A stretch of 64,000 nt of DNA. It comes from an uncultured Aquimarina sp. Its GTDB lineage: Bacteria; Bacteroidota; Bacteroidia; Flavobacteriales; Flavobacteriaceae. Both the position numbers and the translations under genes were made by a program. Of the stretch, positions 1 through 7,868 are shown piece after piece. The notes beneath the pieces were generated by a model. It worked only from the letters and a program-made list of their open reading frames with translations, did no database searches and was not told the origin of the DNA. Every line of letters begins with the position of its first letter. Position 1 is the first letter of the stretch. The stretch lies in NCBI RefSeq assembly GCF_947492965.1, contig NZ_CANLOZ010000003.1, forward strand, positions 434,001 to 498,000. The letters are read 5' to 3'.

Positions 1-771
1 GATAAAAATAATGAAGTAATCGCGGCTCAAGGTATCGTAAGAGATATTACAAGCCAGATAGAAGCACAGCAACTAAAAGAAGAATTACTTAGGAATCTCG
101 AACAAAGTAATAAAGAGCTAAATGATTTTGCACACGTGGTGTCACATGATTTAAAATCACCACTTCGTAGTATGAATGCTCTGATTACCTGGTTCAAAGA
201 AGACTATGAAGATAAACTAGACGAAGGAGCTATGAAATCATTCGATTCATTACTCAATAAAATTGAAAAAATGGATCATATGATCGACGGGATTTTAAGC
301 TATTCGAGTATTGATAAAAACGAGAAGGAGAAGCAGAAAGTCAATCTTAATAAAATTGTATCCGATATATTAGAAATGATTTTCATCCCAGAAACTTTTA
401 GCGTAAATATCCATGATATGTTACCAGTTGTAATGGGAGATAAGTTTAGATTTCAACAATTGTTTCAGAATATTATTAGTAATGCAATAAAATATAATGA
501 TAAAGAAAAAGGTGTTTTAGATATCAAATGTAGAGAGATTGGTGGTTTTTGGGAGTTTACGCTTGCAGATAATGGACCAGGAATTCCAAAGGCATACCAC
601 CGCAAAATTTTTGAGATTTTTCAAACAGCACAGGATAAAACTAAGTCTACCGGTATTGGATTATCGATCGTAAAAAAGATCGTTAATATGTATGGCGGAG
701 AAGTACAAGTTTCATCCGAAGAAAATAAAGGCACAACATTTTTATTCACTCTTAAAAAAACCTCTAAATGA
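1..771 (+). CDS. Sensor histidine kinase, 5' end outside window
   Basis: The frame is open from the first base, so the ORF-track start (GTG at 136) is an artefact and the gene begins upstream. The first visible residues (GIVRDIT) are the usual end of a PAS domain. A short linker helix follows, then a HisKA domain with the phospho-acceptor motif VSHDLKSPLR, then a HATPase domain with the N box (NIISNAIKYN), G1 (DNGPGIP) and G2 (GIGLSIVKKI). No receiver domain follows. The kinase core closely resembles the kinases at 1904 and 4052, so the three look like tandem paralogues. Its stop overlaps the start of the FIST gene (ATGA), which indicates translational coupling. The input signal cannot be known from the visible part. 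Confidence 0.93.
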   Translation, partial: DKNNEVIAAQGIVRDITSQIEAQQLKEELLRNLEQSNKELNDFAHVVSHDLKSPLRSMNALITWFKEDYEDKLDEGAMKSFDSLLNKIEKMDHMIDGILSYSSIDKNEKEKQKVNLNKIVSDILEMIFIPETFSVNIHDMLPVVMGDKFRFQQLFQNIISNAIKYNDKEKGVLDIKCREIGGFWEFTLADNGPGIPKAYHRKIFEIFQTAQDKTKSTGIGLSIVKKIVNMYGGEVQVSSEENKGTTFLFTLKKTSK

Positions 772-1901
772 AAATTCAACAATACGAAAGAAACGGACAA
801 GGTGAATGGGTAGCTACCCAATCCTATACCGAAAAGTTACGGAACCCGTTGGTTTTAGTATTTGGAAATCGATTCATTTTAGAAAAAGAACCGATTTTAG
901 AAGAGGTATCAGGACTTTTTGGAACCAGTGAAATAATTATTGGCTCTTCTGCTGGAGAAATTTTAGGAGGTAATGTTTCTGACAATACAGTTTCACTAAC
1001 AGCTATAGAATTCGAAAGAAGTACCATAAAACTAAGTCGTCAAAATATTCTGGATAATGATAAGAATACCTTTGAAACAGGAAAAAAATTAGCAGCTGGA
1101 TTACCCGCCGATAACCTGAAACATATTTTTATTGTTAGTGAAGGAAGTTTTGTAAATGGTTCTGCACTAATTGATGGTATCGAAGAAGTATATAAAGACA
1201 TTCCATGTACTGGAGGACTGTGTGGTGATGATGCAAGGTTCGAAAAAACACTAGTCGGATATAACGAAAAGCCCAAAGAAGGAGAAATTGTTGCAGTTGG
1301 ATTTTATGGAGATACCTTACAGATTACGAGTGCTCAATATGGAGGATGGAATCCATTTGGTCCAGAAAGAATTATTACAAAATCAGTAGATAATATTTTA
1401 TACGAGTTAGACAATCAACCAGCGCTGGATTTGTACAAAAAATACTTAGGAGATAAAGCATCAGAATTGCCACAGTCCGCTCTTTTATATCCACTAAGTG
1501 TGAAAACGGAAGGGCGTAAAGAAGCAATCGTAAGAACGATACTAAATATCGACGAAGAAAAAAATGCCATGATTTTAGCAGGTGATGTACCAGAAGGATC
1601 TGTGGTGCAGTTGATGATGGCTAATATCGATAAAATTGCGGAAGGAGCTTCGAAAGCAGCAGAAATTGCTATGGAGTCTCGTGATAAAGATCCACAATTA
1701 GCGCTATTGGTAAGTTGTATCGGAAGAAAATTGGTAATGGATCAACGAGTAGAAGAAGAGATAGAGGAAGTCATTGAAGAGGTAGGTAAAAATGCAGCGA
1801 TTACAGGTTTTTATTCTTATGGAGAGTTAGCACCTTTTAGTAATAGTACAAGATGCGAACTCCATAATCAAACCATGACCTTAACCTTATTGAGTGAATA
1901 A
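768..1901 (+). CDS. FIST domain sensory protein
   Basis: The 377-residue protein has the FIST_N/FIST_C layout. The N-terminal half contains the GSSAGEIL segment and a GGLCGDDA segment that are characteristic of FIST_N. The C-terminal half (from about residue 215, ALDLYKKYLG) matches FIST_C and ends in a GFYSYGELAP-type motif. FIST domains are thought to bind small ligands, possibly amino acids, and commonly feed signal-transduction proteins. There is no signal peptide or membrane segment, so it should be cytoplasmic. It is sandwiched between two histidine kinases, overlapping the first by 4 bp and 2 bp from the second. I infer that it modulates one or both kinases; the ligand is unknown. Confidence 0.88.
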   Translation: MKIQQYERNGQGEWVATQSYTEKLRNPLVLVFGNRFILEKEPILEEVSGLFGTSEIIIGSSAGEILGGNVSDNTVSLTAIEFERSTIKLSRQNILDNDKNTFETGKKLAAGLPADNLKHIFIVSEGSFVNGSALIDGIEEVYKDIPCTGGLCGDDARFEKTLVGYNEKPKEGEIVAVGFYGDTLQITSAQYGGWNPFGPERIITKSVDNILYELDNQPALDLYKKYLGDKASELPQSALLYPLSVKTEGRKEAIVRTILNIDEEKNAMILAGDVPEGSVVQLMMANIDKIAEGASKAAEIAMESRDKDPQLALLVSCIGRKLVMDQRVEEEIEEVIEEVGKNAAITGFYSYGELAPFSNSTRCELHNQTMTLTLLSE

Positions 1902-1903
1902 CA

Positions 1904-2947
1904 ATGAATTCATTATTGAAGCGACAGATAAGAAAACACTTATCTGAAGAATTAAAAAATAATCCTGAGATACAAAGCTTTTTAGCCGCAATCGAAGGTT
2001 CATATAACACCTACGAAGAGCAATTTTCGATGCTGCAGAGGGCGATGTCGATAAGTTCACAAGAGTTGTTTGACGCTAATAAAAGACTAACAGAAGAAGC
2101 CAAACAACAGCGAATGGTGATAAAAAGATTGAATGATGTTATAAAAACACTTCAATCTATAGGTAACAAAGAAGTAACCAAAGAAATCAAAGATCTTACA
2201 GGAATTGAGTTAGCCACATTGATAGAAGAACAAGCGGCTAAGATTTCTGCCTTTGAAAAGCAAAGAGCAAAGATGCTCAGGGATTTAGAAAAAAGTAATG
2301 AAGAGCTTACAAGCTATGCACAAGTAGTATCGCATGATTTAAAATCGCCTTTGCGCAATGTAAGTGCCCTGATTTCTTGGATAAAGGAAGATGCTGAGCA
2401 AATGGGAGGAACTGCATTAAGTCATCTTGCTCATATCGAAAAGAATATAAGTAAGATGGATAATATGATCGGAGGAATTTTGGAATATTCGCTGGTCGAC
2501 AAAAAGGATAAAATTGTAAATCTGGTAGATTTAAATGTATTGATATATCAAACGATTGAGTCACTACACGCCCCAGATTTTATAGAATTTAGTATAGATA
2601 ATAGGCTTCCTACAATAAAAAAGGATCCGCATAGAATCAAGCAATTATTTCAAAACTTGATTAGCAATGCGATTAAGGGAATGGATAAGGAAGAAGGGTA
2701 TATCTATATTGGCTCTAGAGAAGAAGAAGAGTATTGGGAATTTTACATAAAAGACAACGGAAAGGGGATTCCGGAAAAGTATCACACAAAGATTTTTAAA
2801 ATGTTTCAGAGTATCGACTCCACAAAAGAGTCTACTGGAATTGGATTATCTATTGTTAAAAAGATCATAGATTACTATGAAGGAAAAATTTGGTTGGAAT
2901 CTGTCGTCGGTGAAGGAACTACCTTCTACTTTACGATAAAAAAATGA
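1904..2947 (+). CDS. Cytoplasmic sensor histidine kinase
   Basis: The 347-residue kinase has no membrane segment. The first 130 residues are charged and helical, likely a coiled coil, with no recognisable sensor fold. HisKA begins near residue 135 with VVSHDLKSPLR, and a HATPase domain occupies the last 110 residues (NLISNAIKGM, DNGKGIP, GIGLSIVKKI). Because it lacks its own sensor domain and lies between two FIST genes, it probably receives its signal from a FIST partner. No receiver or output domain is present, so phosphate must pass to a separate protein. The LytTR regulator at 5551 is the only receiver in the operon. Confidence 0.92.
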   Translation: MNSLLKRQIRKHLSEELKNNPEIQSFLAAIEGSYNTYEEQFSMLQRAMSISSQELFDANKRLTEEAKQQRMVIKRLNDVIKTLQSIGNKEVTKEIKDLTGIELATLIEEQAAKISAFEKQRAKMLRDLEKSNEELTSYAQVVSHDLKSPLRNVSALISWIKEDAEQMGGTALSHLAHIEKNISKMDNMIGGILEYSLVDKKDKIVNLVDLNVLIYQTIESLHAPDFIEFSIDNRLPTIKKDPHRIKQLFQNLISNAIKGMDKEEGYIYIGSREEEEYWEFYIKDNGKGIPEKYHTKIFKMFQSIDSTKESTGIGLSIVKKIIDYYEGKIWLESVVGEGTTFYFTIKK

Positions 2948-2954
2948 AAAAAGT

Positions 2955-4055
2955 ATGTTAATAAATTCTACAGACCCCCATAATGTAGCAAAAACAATTA
3001 AAGAAAAATCAAAAGGTCGAAACGTTGTACTATCAATACCAGATAATTATCCGGTAGATGTCGAAATGCTTATCGAAGAATTGAACAAACTCGATGTGCA
3101 GTTCATGGGAGGAATTGTTCCCAAAATCATTTATCAAAATATGGTGTTAGATGAAGGTGTGGTTGCTAATTTTTTAGACCACGTAGTAACTCAGTTTGTG
3201 ATAGAAAACATTAGAGAGAAAGATTTTACTATTCCTCAAATTCCATTTGAAAGAGAAAAAGATTATTGCGCTTTTACCATGCTAGATGGTTTAACTGGTA
3301 ATATATCCCATTATTTATCAGAAGTATATCGGGTGCTCGGTAATAATTGCCTATATCTAGGCGGAGGTGCCGGAAGCCTTACTTTGGAACAAAAACCTTG
3401 TGTTTTTAGTAATGAAGGTTTTTTTATGAATGCAGCCATAACCGTAGTTTATGAAGGTTCAGGCAGTCTAGGTGTGCAACACGGATGGGAAAAAATTGAA
3501 GGTCCTATCATCGCTACAAAAACCGATAAAAATGTAATACAAGAACTGAATTGGAGAAATGCTTTCGAGGTATATAAAGAAATCGTAGAAGCAGATAGCA
3601 ATAAAGAAATAGGTAAAGAAAATTTCTTTGATATTGCAAAATCATATCCGTTTGGTGTTGTAAAAGATAACTCGGAATGTATCGTAAGAGACCCTATTGC
3701 TACAAATGAAAAAGGAGAATTAATATGTGTGGGTGAGGTATTTAATAACACCGTTGTGGATGTATTAAAAGGAAATCGATGTAGCCTGGTAAAGTCTGCA
3801 GAGAAGGCCGCGAAAATGGCCATTGAGAATTTTTCGGATCCCAGGTCTGGAGTCATCATCGATTGTATATCTCGTGCATTATTTTTAGAAGAAGAGTTTC
3901 AAAACGAATTAGATACCGTAGTAGATTTGTTGAAAGAGCAAAATGATCAAATGTTCATTGGTGGAGCATTAACATTAGGAGAAATATCTTCTTTTAATGG
4001 GTATTTAGAACTTTTTAATAAGACTATTGTAGTCGGACTATTTGGTAAAAAATGA
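2955..4055 (+). CDS. FIST domain sensory protein
   Basis: This is a second FIST-family protein of 366 residues, more divergent than the one at 768. The FIST_N region includes FMGGIVPKII and a glycine-rich LYLGGGAGSLTL segment. The FIST_C region starts near residue 205 (AFEVYKEIVEA) and ends with IGGALTLGEISS, the counterpart of the GFYSYGEL motif in the first copy. No signal peptide or membrane segment is seen. It starts 7 bp after the preceding kinase and its last 4 bases overlap the next kinase. The pairing of one FIST protein with one kinase, repeated, suggests that the operon samples more than one ligand. Confidence 0.83.
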   Translation: MLINSTDPHNVAKTIKEKSKGRNVVLSIPDNYPVDVEMLIEELNKLDVQFMGGIVPKIIYQNMVLDEGVVANFLDHVVTQFVIENIREKDFTIPQIPFEREKDYCAFTMLDGLTGNISHYLSEVYRVLGNNCLYLGGGAGSLTLEQKPCVFSNEGFFMNAAITVVYEGSGSLGVQHGWEKIEGPIIATKTDKNVIQELNWRNAFEVYKEIVEADSNKEIGKENFFDIAKSYPFGVVKDNSECIVRDPIATNEKGELICVGEVFNNTVVDVLKGNRCSLVKSAEKAAKMAIENFSDPRSGVIIDCISRALFLEEEFQNELDTVVDLLKEQNDQMFIGGALTLGEISSFNGYLELFNKTIVVGLFGKK

Positions 4056-5221
4056 GTGTAAATATCAACAAACATATCGCAGACATTCTTCAGCTCTACG
4101 AGTTTTCTATGTCCATAGGAAAGACGCTAGATTTTCATAAGAATTGTGATAACTTTCTGAAGCTATTGTTGGCCAGAAAAAACCTAAGTGGTTGCTGTGT
4201 AATCTCCAAAGAAGGAGATGACTTTACGAGATCTTATGCATATCCTGATGGATTGGTAGATGATAGAATGATAGAGCATAGTGGATTCCTTACAGATTGT
4301 TTTAAGGATGACACTATAAAAACCGGTATGTTTGAAGATAATACGAAGGAAATGGTTTCTTCCTGTAGAACACAAGGTTCCTGGTTGTTTTTTAACTTAA
4401 AAAACGATAAGGGATTGATGCTCATGAATCATAAAGGAACCCCATTTAATCAGGTAGAGATTAATCAGCTAACACCGATTATGGAAAAATTCTCGATTTC
4501 TCTAAAAGCCTGTGAATCCTTTATGAGAAGAGATAACTTACTAAAGAGATTAACAAAGCAAAATAAAGAGCTAAGAGAATATACACAGGTGATTTCGCAT
4601 GATTTAAAATCTCCACTAAGAAATATTGTTACTTTAATTGCCTGGACGAAAGAAGATGGAGAAAATCTTCAGGATGATGTTATGCAAAACTTAGAAAGTA
4701 TTGAGGATAACATCGAGAAAATGGATAACCTTATAAAGGGATTACATGCATATTCTACGATCGATAAGTTCGAAGAAAATGATAAAGAGATTGAGGTTGC
4801 AACATTTTTGGACGGAATTATAGAATCTTTAGAGGTTCCTGACAATATAGAAATCATGGTAGATAGTAATATCTCTACCTTATCGATACACCCAACACTC
4901 TTTCAAAACCTGTTTCAACATTTAATAAGTAATGCGGTCAATAGTATTGACGAGGAAAATAAAAAAGGAAAAATTAGTATTAACATAAAAGGAGAAGAAA
5001 CACAACTAAAATGTAGCGTTCAGGATAATGGAAAAGGAATACCAGAAAAATATCAAGAACGGGTTTTTGAGCTATTCGAAAGCATAGATTCTAAAAAGGA
5101 ATGCGTTGGAATTGGATTACCAATCATCAAAAAAATTATCGATTATTACGATGGTGATCTGCTATTAGAATCAGAAGAAGGTAAAGGAACCACATTTAGT
5201 TTCTCTTTAAAAAAAGAATGA
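4052..5221 (+). CDS. Sensor histidine kinase with GAF-like N terminus
   Basis: The 389-residue cytoplasmic kinase has an N-terminal alpha/beta region of about 150 residues that resembles a GAF domain (LARKNLSGCCVIS, then QGSWLFFNLKN). I assign this by general pattern only. HisKA follows near residue 175 (VISHDLKSPLR), and a HATPase domain ends the protein (HLISNAVNSI, DNGKGIP, GIGLPIIKKI). Its kinase core closely resembles those at 1 and 1904. It overlaps the upstream FIST gene by 4 bp and is followed 3 bp later by the Hpt gene. Confidence 0.9.
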   Translation: MSVNINKHIADILQLYEFSMSIGKTLDFHKNCDNFLKLLLARKNLSGCCVISKEGDDFTRSYAYPDGLVDDRMIEHSGFLTDCFKDDTIKTGMFEDNTKEMVSSCRTQGSWLFFNLKNDKGLMLMNHKGTPFNQVEINQLTPIMEKFSISLKACESFMRRDNLLKRLTKQNKELREYTQVISHDLKSPLRNIVTLIAWTKEDGENLQDDVMQNLESIEDNIEKMDNLIKGLHAYSTIDKFEENDKEIEVATFLDGIIESLEVPDNIEIMVDSNISTLSIHPTLFQNLFQHLISNAVNSIDEENKKGKISINIKGEETQLKCSVQDNGKGIPEKYQERVFELFESIDSKKECVGIGLPIIKKIIDYYDGDLLLESEEGKGTTFSFSLKKE

Positions 5222-5224
5222 ACT

Positions 5225-5545
5225 ATGAACGAAGCCCCAAATTTGTCGTACATTAAAGAATTATCAGCCGGATCAGAAGAATTTGAAGAAAAAATAATCG
5301 GATTGCTCAAAAGAGAATTTCCTGAGGAAAAAAATGAATTTTTGAATAATTACAACAGTAGTGTATTTAAAGCAGCAGCAGAAAATGTTCACAAATTAAA
5401 GCATAAGATCGGAATGCTTGGTTTTGAAGATGGATACCAGACTACGATCGCCTTTGAAGAAGGCTTACTTAAGGGAGAATATTCCTTATTTTCAAAATTT
5501 ATGCTTATTTTAGACTCCATTGATGAATTTCTTAAAAATTTATAA
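5225..5545 (+). CDS. Hpt (histidine phosphotransfer) protein
   Basis: The small helical protein of 106 residues contains VHKLKHKIGMLGF, which fits the Hpt signature H-x-L-K-x-x-x-x-x-x-G. His56 is the expected phospho-acceptor. It consists of an Hpt domain and nothing else. It lies 3 bp after a histidine kinase and 5 bp before a LytTR response regulator, so it is probably the shuttle between the operon's kinases and that regulator. None of the visible kinases carries a receiver domain, which an ordinary His-Asp-His-Asp relay would need. Either a receiver protein is encoded elsewhere or this Hpt acts as a phosphate sink or reverse-transfer partner. Confidence 0.85.
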   Translation: MNEAPNLSYIKELSAGSEEFEEKIIGLLKREFPEEKNEFLNNYNSSVFKAAAENVHKLKHKIGMLGFEDGYQTTIAFEEGLLKGEYSLFSKFMLILDSIDEFLKNL

Positions 5546-5550
5546 GGAGA

Positions 5551-6273
5551 ATGAATTGTATTATTATAGACGATGAAGAAGCAGCGAGGTTAATTATTGG
5601 TCAATTATGCACTCAGGTAGATGATCTGGATGTAATTGAAGAGTTTCCCAACGCCATTCAAGCTATCAAATTCTTGAATAAAGAGTCTATAGATCTTATA
5701 TTTTTGGATATTCATATGCCTGATTTTACAGGGTTTGATTTTATTCAAACCCTTAAGAATCCGCCTAAGATCATTCTAACTACCTCAGACAAGAATTTCG
5801 CTTTAGAAGCTTTTGAATATGAGTGTATTGTAGATTATCTAATCAAGCCTGTAACCTTACCGAGATTTTTAAAAGCCATTCAAAAAGCGGAAAGTACTCC
5901 TGCTTTGGATGTAGCTGCATCTTCATCGAGTACGGGAGAAGCTAAAGGCACAGGTTCTGAAGAAAATGATCTATATATCAATATTGATCGTAGATTAATT
6001 AAAATAGATATTCCTACTATTAATGTGATAGAAGCCAAAGGGGATTATATTCTTATTAAAACAGAAAAGCAAAATTATACAGTGCATTCTACTTTAAAAA
6101 AGATCGAAGAAAAACTTCCTGAAGATGTTTTTTTAAAAGTACATAGATCCTATGTGATTAACTTCAAGAAAATCATCGATATAGAAGATAACAGTGTATT
6201 AATCGCCAAAGATGTGATTCCTGTGAGTAGATCTAAGCGTCCTGAATTAATGAGACGATTAAATCTTCTATAA
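5551..6273 (+). CDS. LytTR family response regulator
   Basis: The 240-residue regulator has an N-terminal receiver domain (acidic pair IIIDDEE, phospho-acceptor Asp53 in FLDIHMPD, conserved Lys in DYLIKPV). A Ser/Thr-rich linker around residues 125-140 follows, then a LytTR DNA-binding domain (INVIEAKGDYILI, then VFLKVHRSYVIN). LytTR proteins bind as dimers to pairs of 9-bp direct repeats about 21 bp apart. A GGAG ribosome-binding site lies just upstream of the ATG. The gene ends the FIST/kinase operon and is followed by a terminator. Repeats of exactly this geometry occur upstream of the next genes (6831-6904 and 7751-7804), so these are likely targets. Confidence 0.93.
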   Translation: MNCIIIDDEEAARLIIGQLCTQVDDLDVIEEFPNAIQAIKFLNKESIDLIFLDIHMPDFTGFDFIQTLKNPPKIILTTSDKNFALEAFEYECIVDYLIKPVTLPRFLKAIQKAESTPALDVAASSSSTGEAKGTGSEENDLYINIDRRLIKIDIPTINVIEAKGDYILIKTEKQNYTVHSTLKKIEEKLPEDVFLKVHRSYVINFKKIIDIEDNSVLIAKDVIPVSRSKRPELMRRLNLL

Positions 6274-6299
6274 CAGCATCAAAAAATATATTTTTATTT

Positions 6300-6326
6300 A
6301 GATCGTGTTCTACACGATCTTTTTTT
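6300..6326 (+). terminator. Rho-independent terminator of the FIST/LytTR operon
   Basis: A perfect 9-bp stem (AGATCGTGT / ACACGATCT) with a 3-base loop is followed directly by a run of T residues, 27 bp after the LytTR stop codon. Confidence 0.88.
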
Positions 6327-6830
6327 ATGCTTAATAATAAAGTTACCTTGGAGTATTCAAATCAATCAGTTTAAAAACACATAATTTTGATTTAATAGAG
6401 ACTATAATCATATATTCTTAGGATAAAATAGTTGCAGTTTTTGTTTTGGAAAAACATCTTCCCCCTTTTCTACCTAACAAGTTGGCATCATCATTATCAA
6501 TATTTCTTTTTAAAGGAAAGAAGCCAAAAGTCCTCCAGTAACTGAGATAGTCACAATAAAAAAATGTATGCATCTATTCTAGTATTAAAGTATCTCTTTT
6601 GTATTAATAAACGTACTATAAACTTTTCATTATCCTTAATTCGTCTTGAAATTGTTCTTTTAAATGATCGAAATTATTGTGCAGTTCGAAGATCGTTTAC
6701 TAGAATTACTTGTATATAAAAACAGTTTGTCGAATTTATAAAATTGATGGTTAAACAAGACGAATGCCATTTATCGAAAGTTTGCTGCTGTTAAACAGTT
6801 AATTACTACCATAAATCGAGTTTCGACGAA
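6327..6830. other. Long intergenic region with scattered LytTR-like half sites
   Basis: No convincing gene is seen here. The right-hand part contains isolated 9-mers that fit the LytTR consensus [TA][AC][CA]GTTN[AG][TC] without mismatch (ACAGTTTGT at 6722, ACAGTTAAT at 6795). It also has related ATCGA/GTCGA-ending copies at 6636, 6766 and 6808. The 6766 and 6808 copies are 42 bp (2 x 21) apart. Some of these could be chance in AT-rich DNA. Confidence 0.45.
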
Positions 6831-6904
6831 AATTTTCGTACACAATAACTTACATTTCGTCGATAGACATCTACCATTCGTCGAAAAATACAACCGTTAA
6901 TCGG
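6831..6904 (+). promoter_or_regulatory. Array of four LytTR-type repeats upstream of the metzincin gene
   Basis: Twelve-base units begin at 6831 (AATTTTCGTACA), 6852 (ACATTTCGTCGA), 6873 (ACCATTCGTCGA) and 6893 (ACCGTTAATCGG). The steps are 21, 21 and 20 bp. The first nine bases of each fit the published LytTR consensus with zero to two mismatches, and the last fits perfectly. The array lies 100 bp before the chosen start of the next gene and just downstream of the lytTR gene. Assignment to that regulator is inference. Confidence 0.65.
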
Positions 6905-7003
6905 TTATCTGAGTAATTTCATTGTAGGAAAAATATGGTATGCGCACTTTATGATTCCACGTTCTATTTTTTATTTACTAATAACCCTAAAAAGACATTT
7001 GCT

Positions 7004-7609
7004 ATGAGATATTTACTGTTTTTATTTTTACTGTTCTTATTACCTTCATGTGCTGTAGAAGACGACTACGTTCCAACATCTATAGAACCAATATTTATGG
7101 ATAATCCATCAGCAAAATTATTAGTTGATATTATCTATGTAGTACCTTCAAAAAACTATAATCAGTCAAAGTACGCAATGGATGAAACTAGATTTATGGA
7201 TTTTATCAATGGTTGTTTTTTTAATAGACATAACATTGGTTTCGAGATGGGAGAATCCAGAGTTCTTATTAATAGCGAGTTATACGATCTTAAGGATAAC
7301 AGAGATCAAGAATCCTCGGTATTCAATACAGAAACTCAGGATTCTTATAGACAAGATAGAATGAACATATATATCATTCCAAGAACAAATACGGTTGCTA
7401 TTGCAGGAATTGGACTGAAGCAAAGAGCATTAATAACTGATGAATTTTTATTCACTACGACTGCTCCACATGAAATAGGGCATGCATTAGGACTTTCTCA
7501 CAAAGAGGTAGAAGGAAACATTATGTGCAGAGTAAAACCTTACTTACGTAAAGAATTTGATAGTGATCAAGTAGATACGATGTATAATAAGATTTTAAGT
7601 ATCAACTAA
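7004..7609 (+). CDS. Metzincin-type zinc metalloprotease lipoprotein
   Basis: I chose ATG 7004 over the ORF-track start (6935) because it gives a clean lipoprotein signal, MRYLLFLFLLFLLPSC, with the lipobox cysteine at residue 16. The mature protein of about 185 residues carries HEIGHALGLSH, the HExxHxxGxxH zinc-binding motif of metzincins (matrixin/astacin clan), followed by NIMCR as the Met-turn. It is therefore probably a small, lipid-anchored surface or periplasmic protease. The substrate is unknown. It is a single-gene unit, preceded by LytTR-type repeats and followed by a terminator. Confidence 0.87.
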   Translation: MRYLLFLFLLFLLPSCAVEDDYVPTSIEPIFMDNPSAKLLVDIIYVVPSKNYNQSKYAMDETRFMDFINGCFFNRHNIGFEMGESRVLINSELYDLKDNRDQESSVFNTETQDSYRQDRMNIYIIPRTNTVAIAGIGLKQRALITDEFLFTTTAPHEIGHALGLSHKEVEGNIMCRVKPYLRKEFDSDQVDTMYNKILSIN

Positions 7610-7693
7610 TCTAATAGATCTTATTACTAATAAACCCAGTACAAAATATAAAGAGTATAATAAAATAATGTGTTTCGATTTTTATGTTTACCT

Positions 7694-7730
7694 AAAACGG
7701 TAGGATTTTGATCTCTTCCTACCGTTTTTT
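7694..7730 (+). terminator. Rho-independent terminator after the metzincin gene
   Basis: A 12-bp perfect stem (AAAACGGTAGGA / TCCTACCGTTTT) with an 11-base loop ends in T6. Confidence 0.88.
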
Positions 7731-7750
7731 AAATCGTTTTAAGCACATTT

Positions 7751-7804
7751 TACCTTTATCGAGGTCAGAAAACCACTCACCTAATCAACAAAACCATTCA
7801 TCGA
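7751..7804 (+). promoter_or_regulatory. Three 21-bp-spaced LytTR-type repeats
   Basis: Units start at 7751 (TACCTTTATCGA), 7772 (ACCACTCACCTA) and 7793 (ACCATTCATCGA), exactly 21 bp apart. The second matches the third at 9 of 12 positions. The array lies just upstream of a good -7 element at 7834, in position to activate the type IX secreted protein gene. Confidence 0.68.
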
Positions 7805-7833
7805 GTAATTCTTTTTAGAGGCTTCATCTTCAA

Positions 7834-7841
7834 TACTTTTG
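7834..7841 (+). promoter_or_regulatory. Bacteroidota -7 promoter element
   Basis: TACTTTTG fits TAnnTTTG. Transcription would start near 7846, downstream of the TTG codon at 7839 used by the ORF track. This favours the GTG at 7869 as the translation start. Confidence 0.6.
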
Positions 7842-7868
7842 AGATATAGAAACCAAATATTTAAAGCC

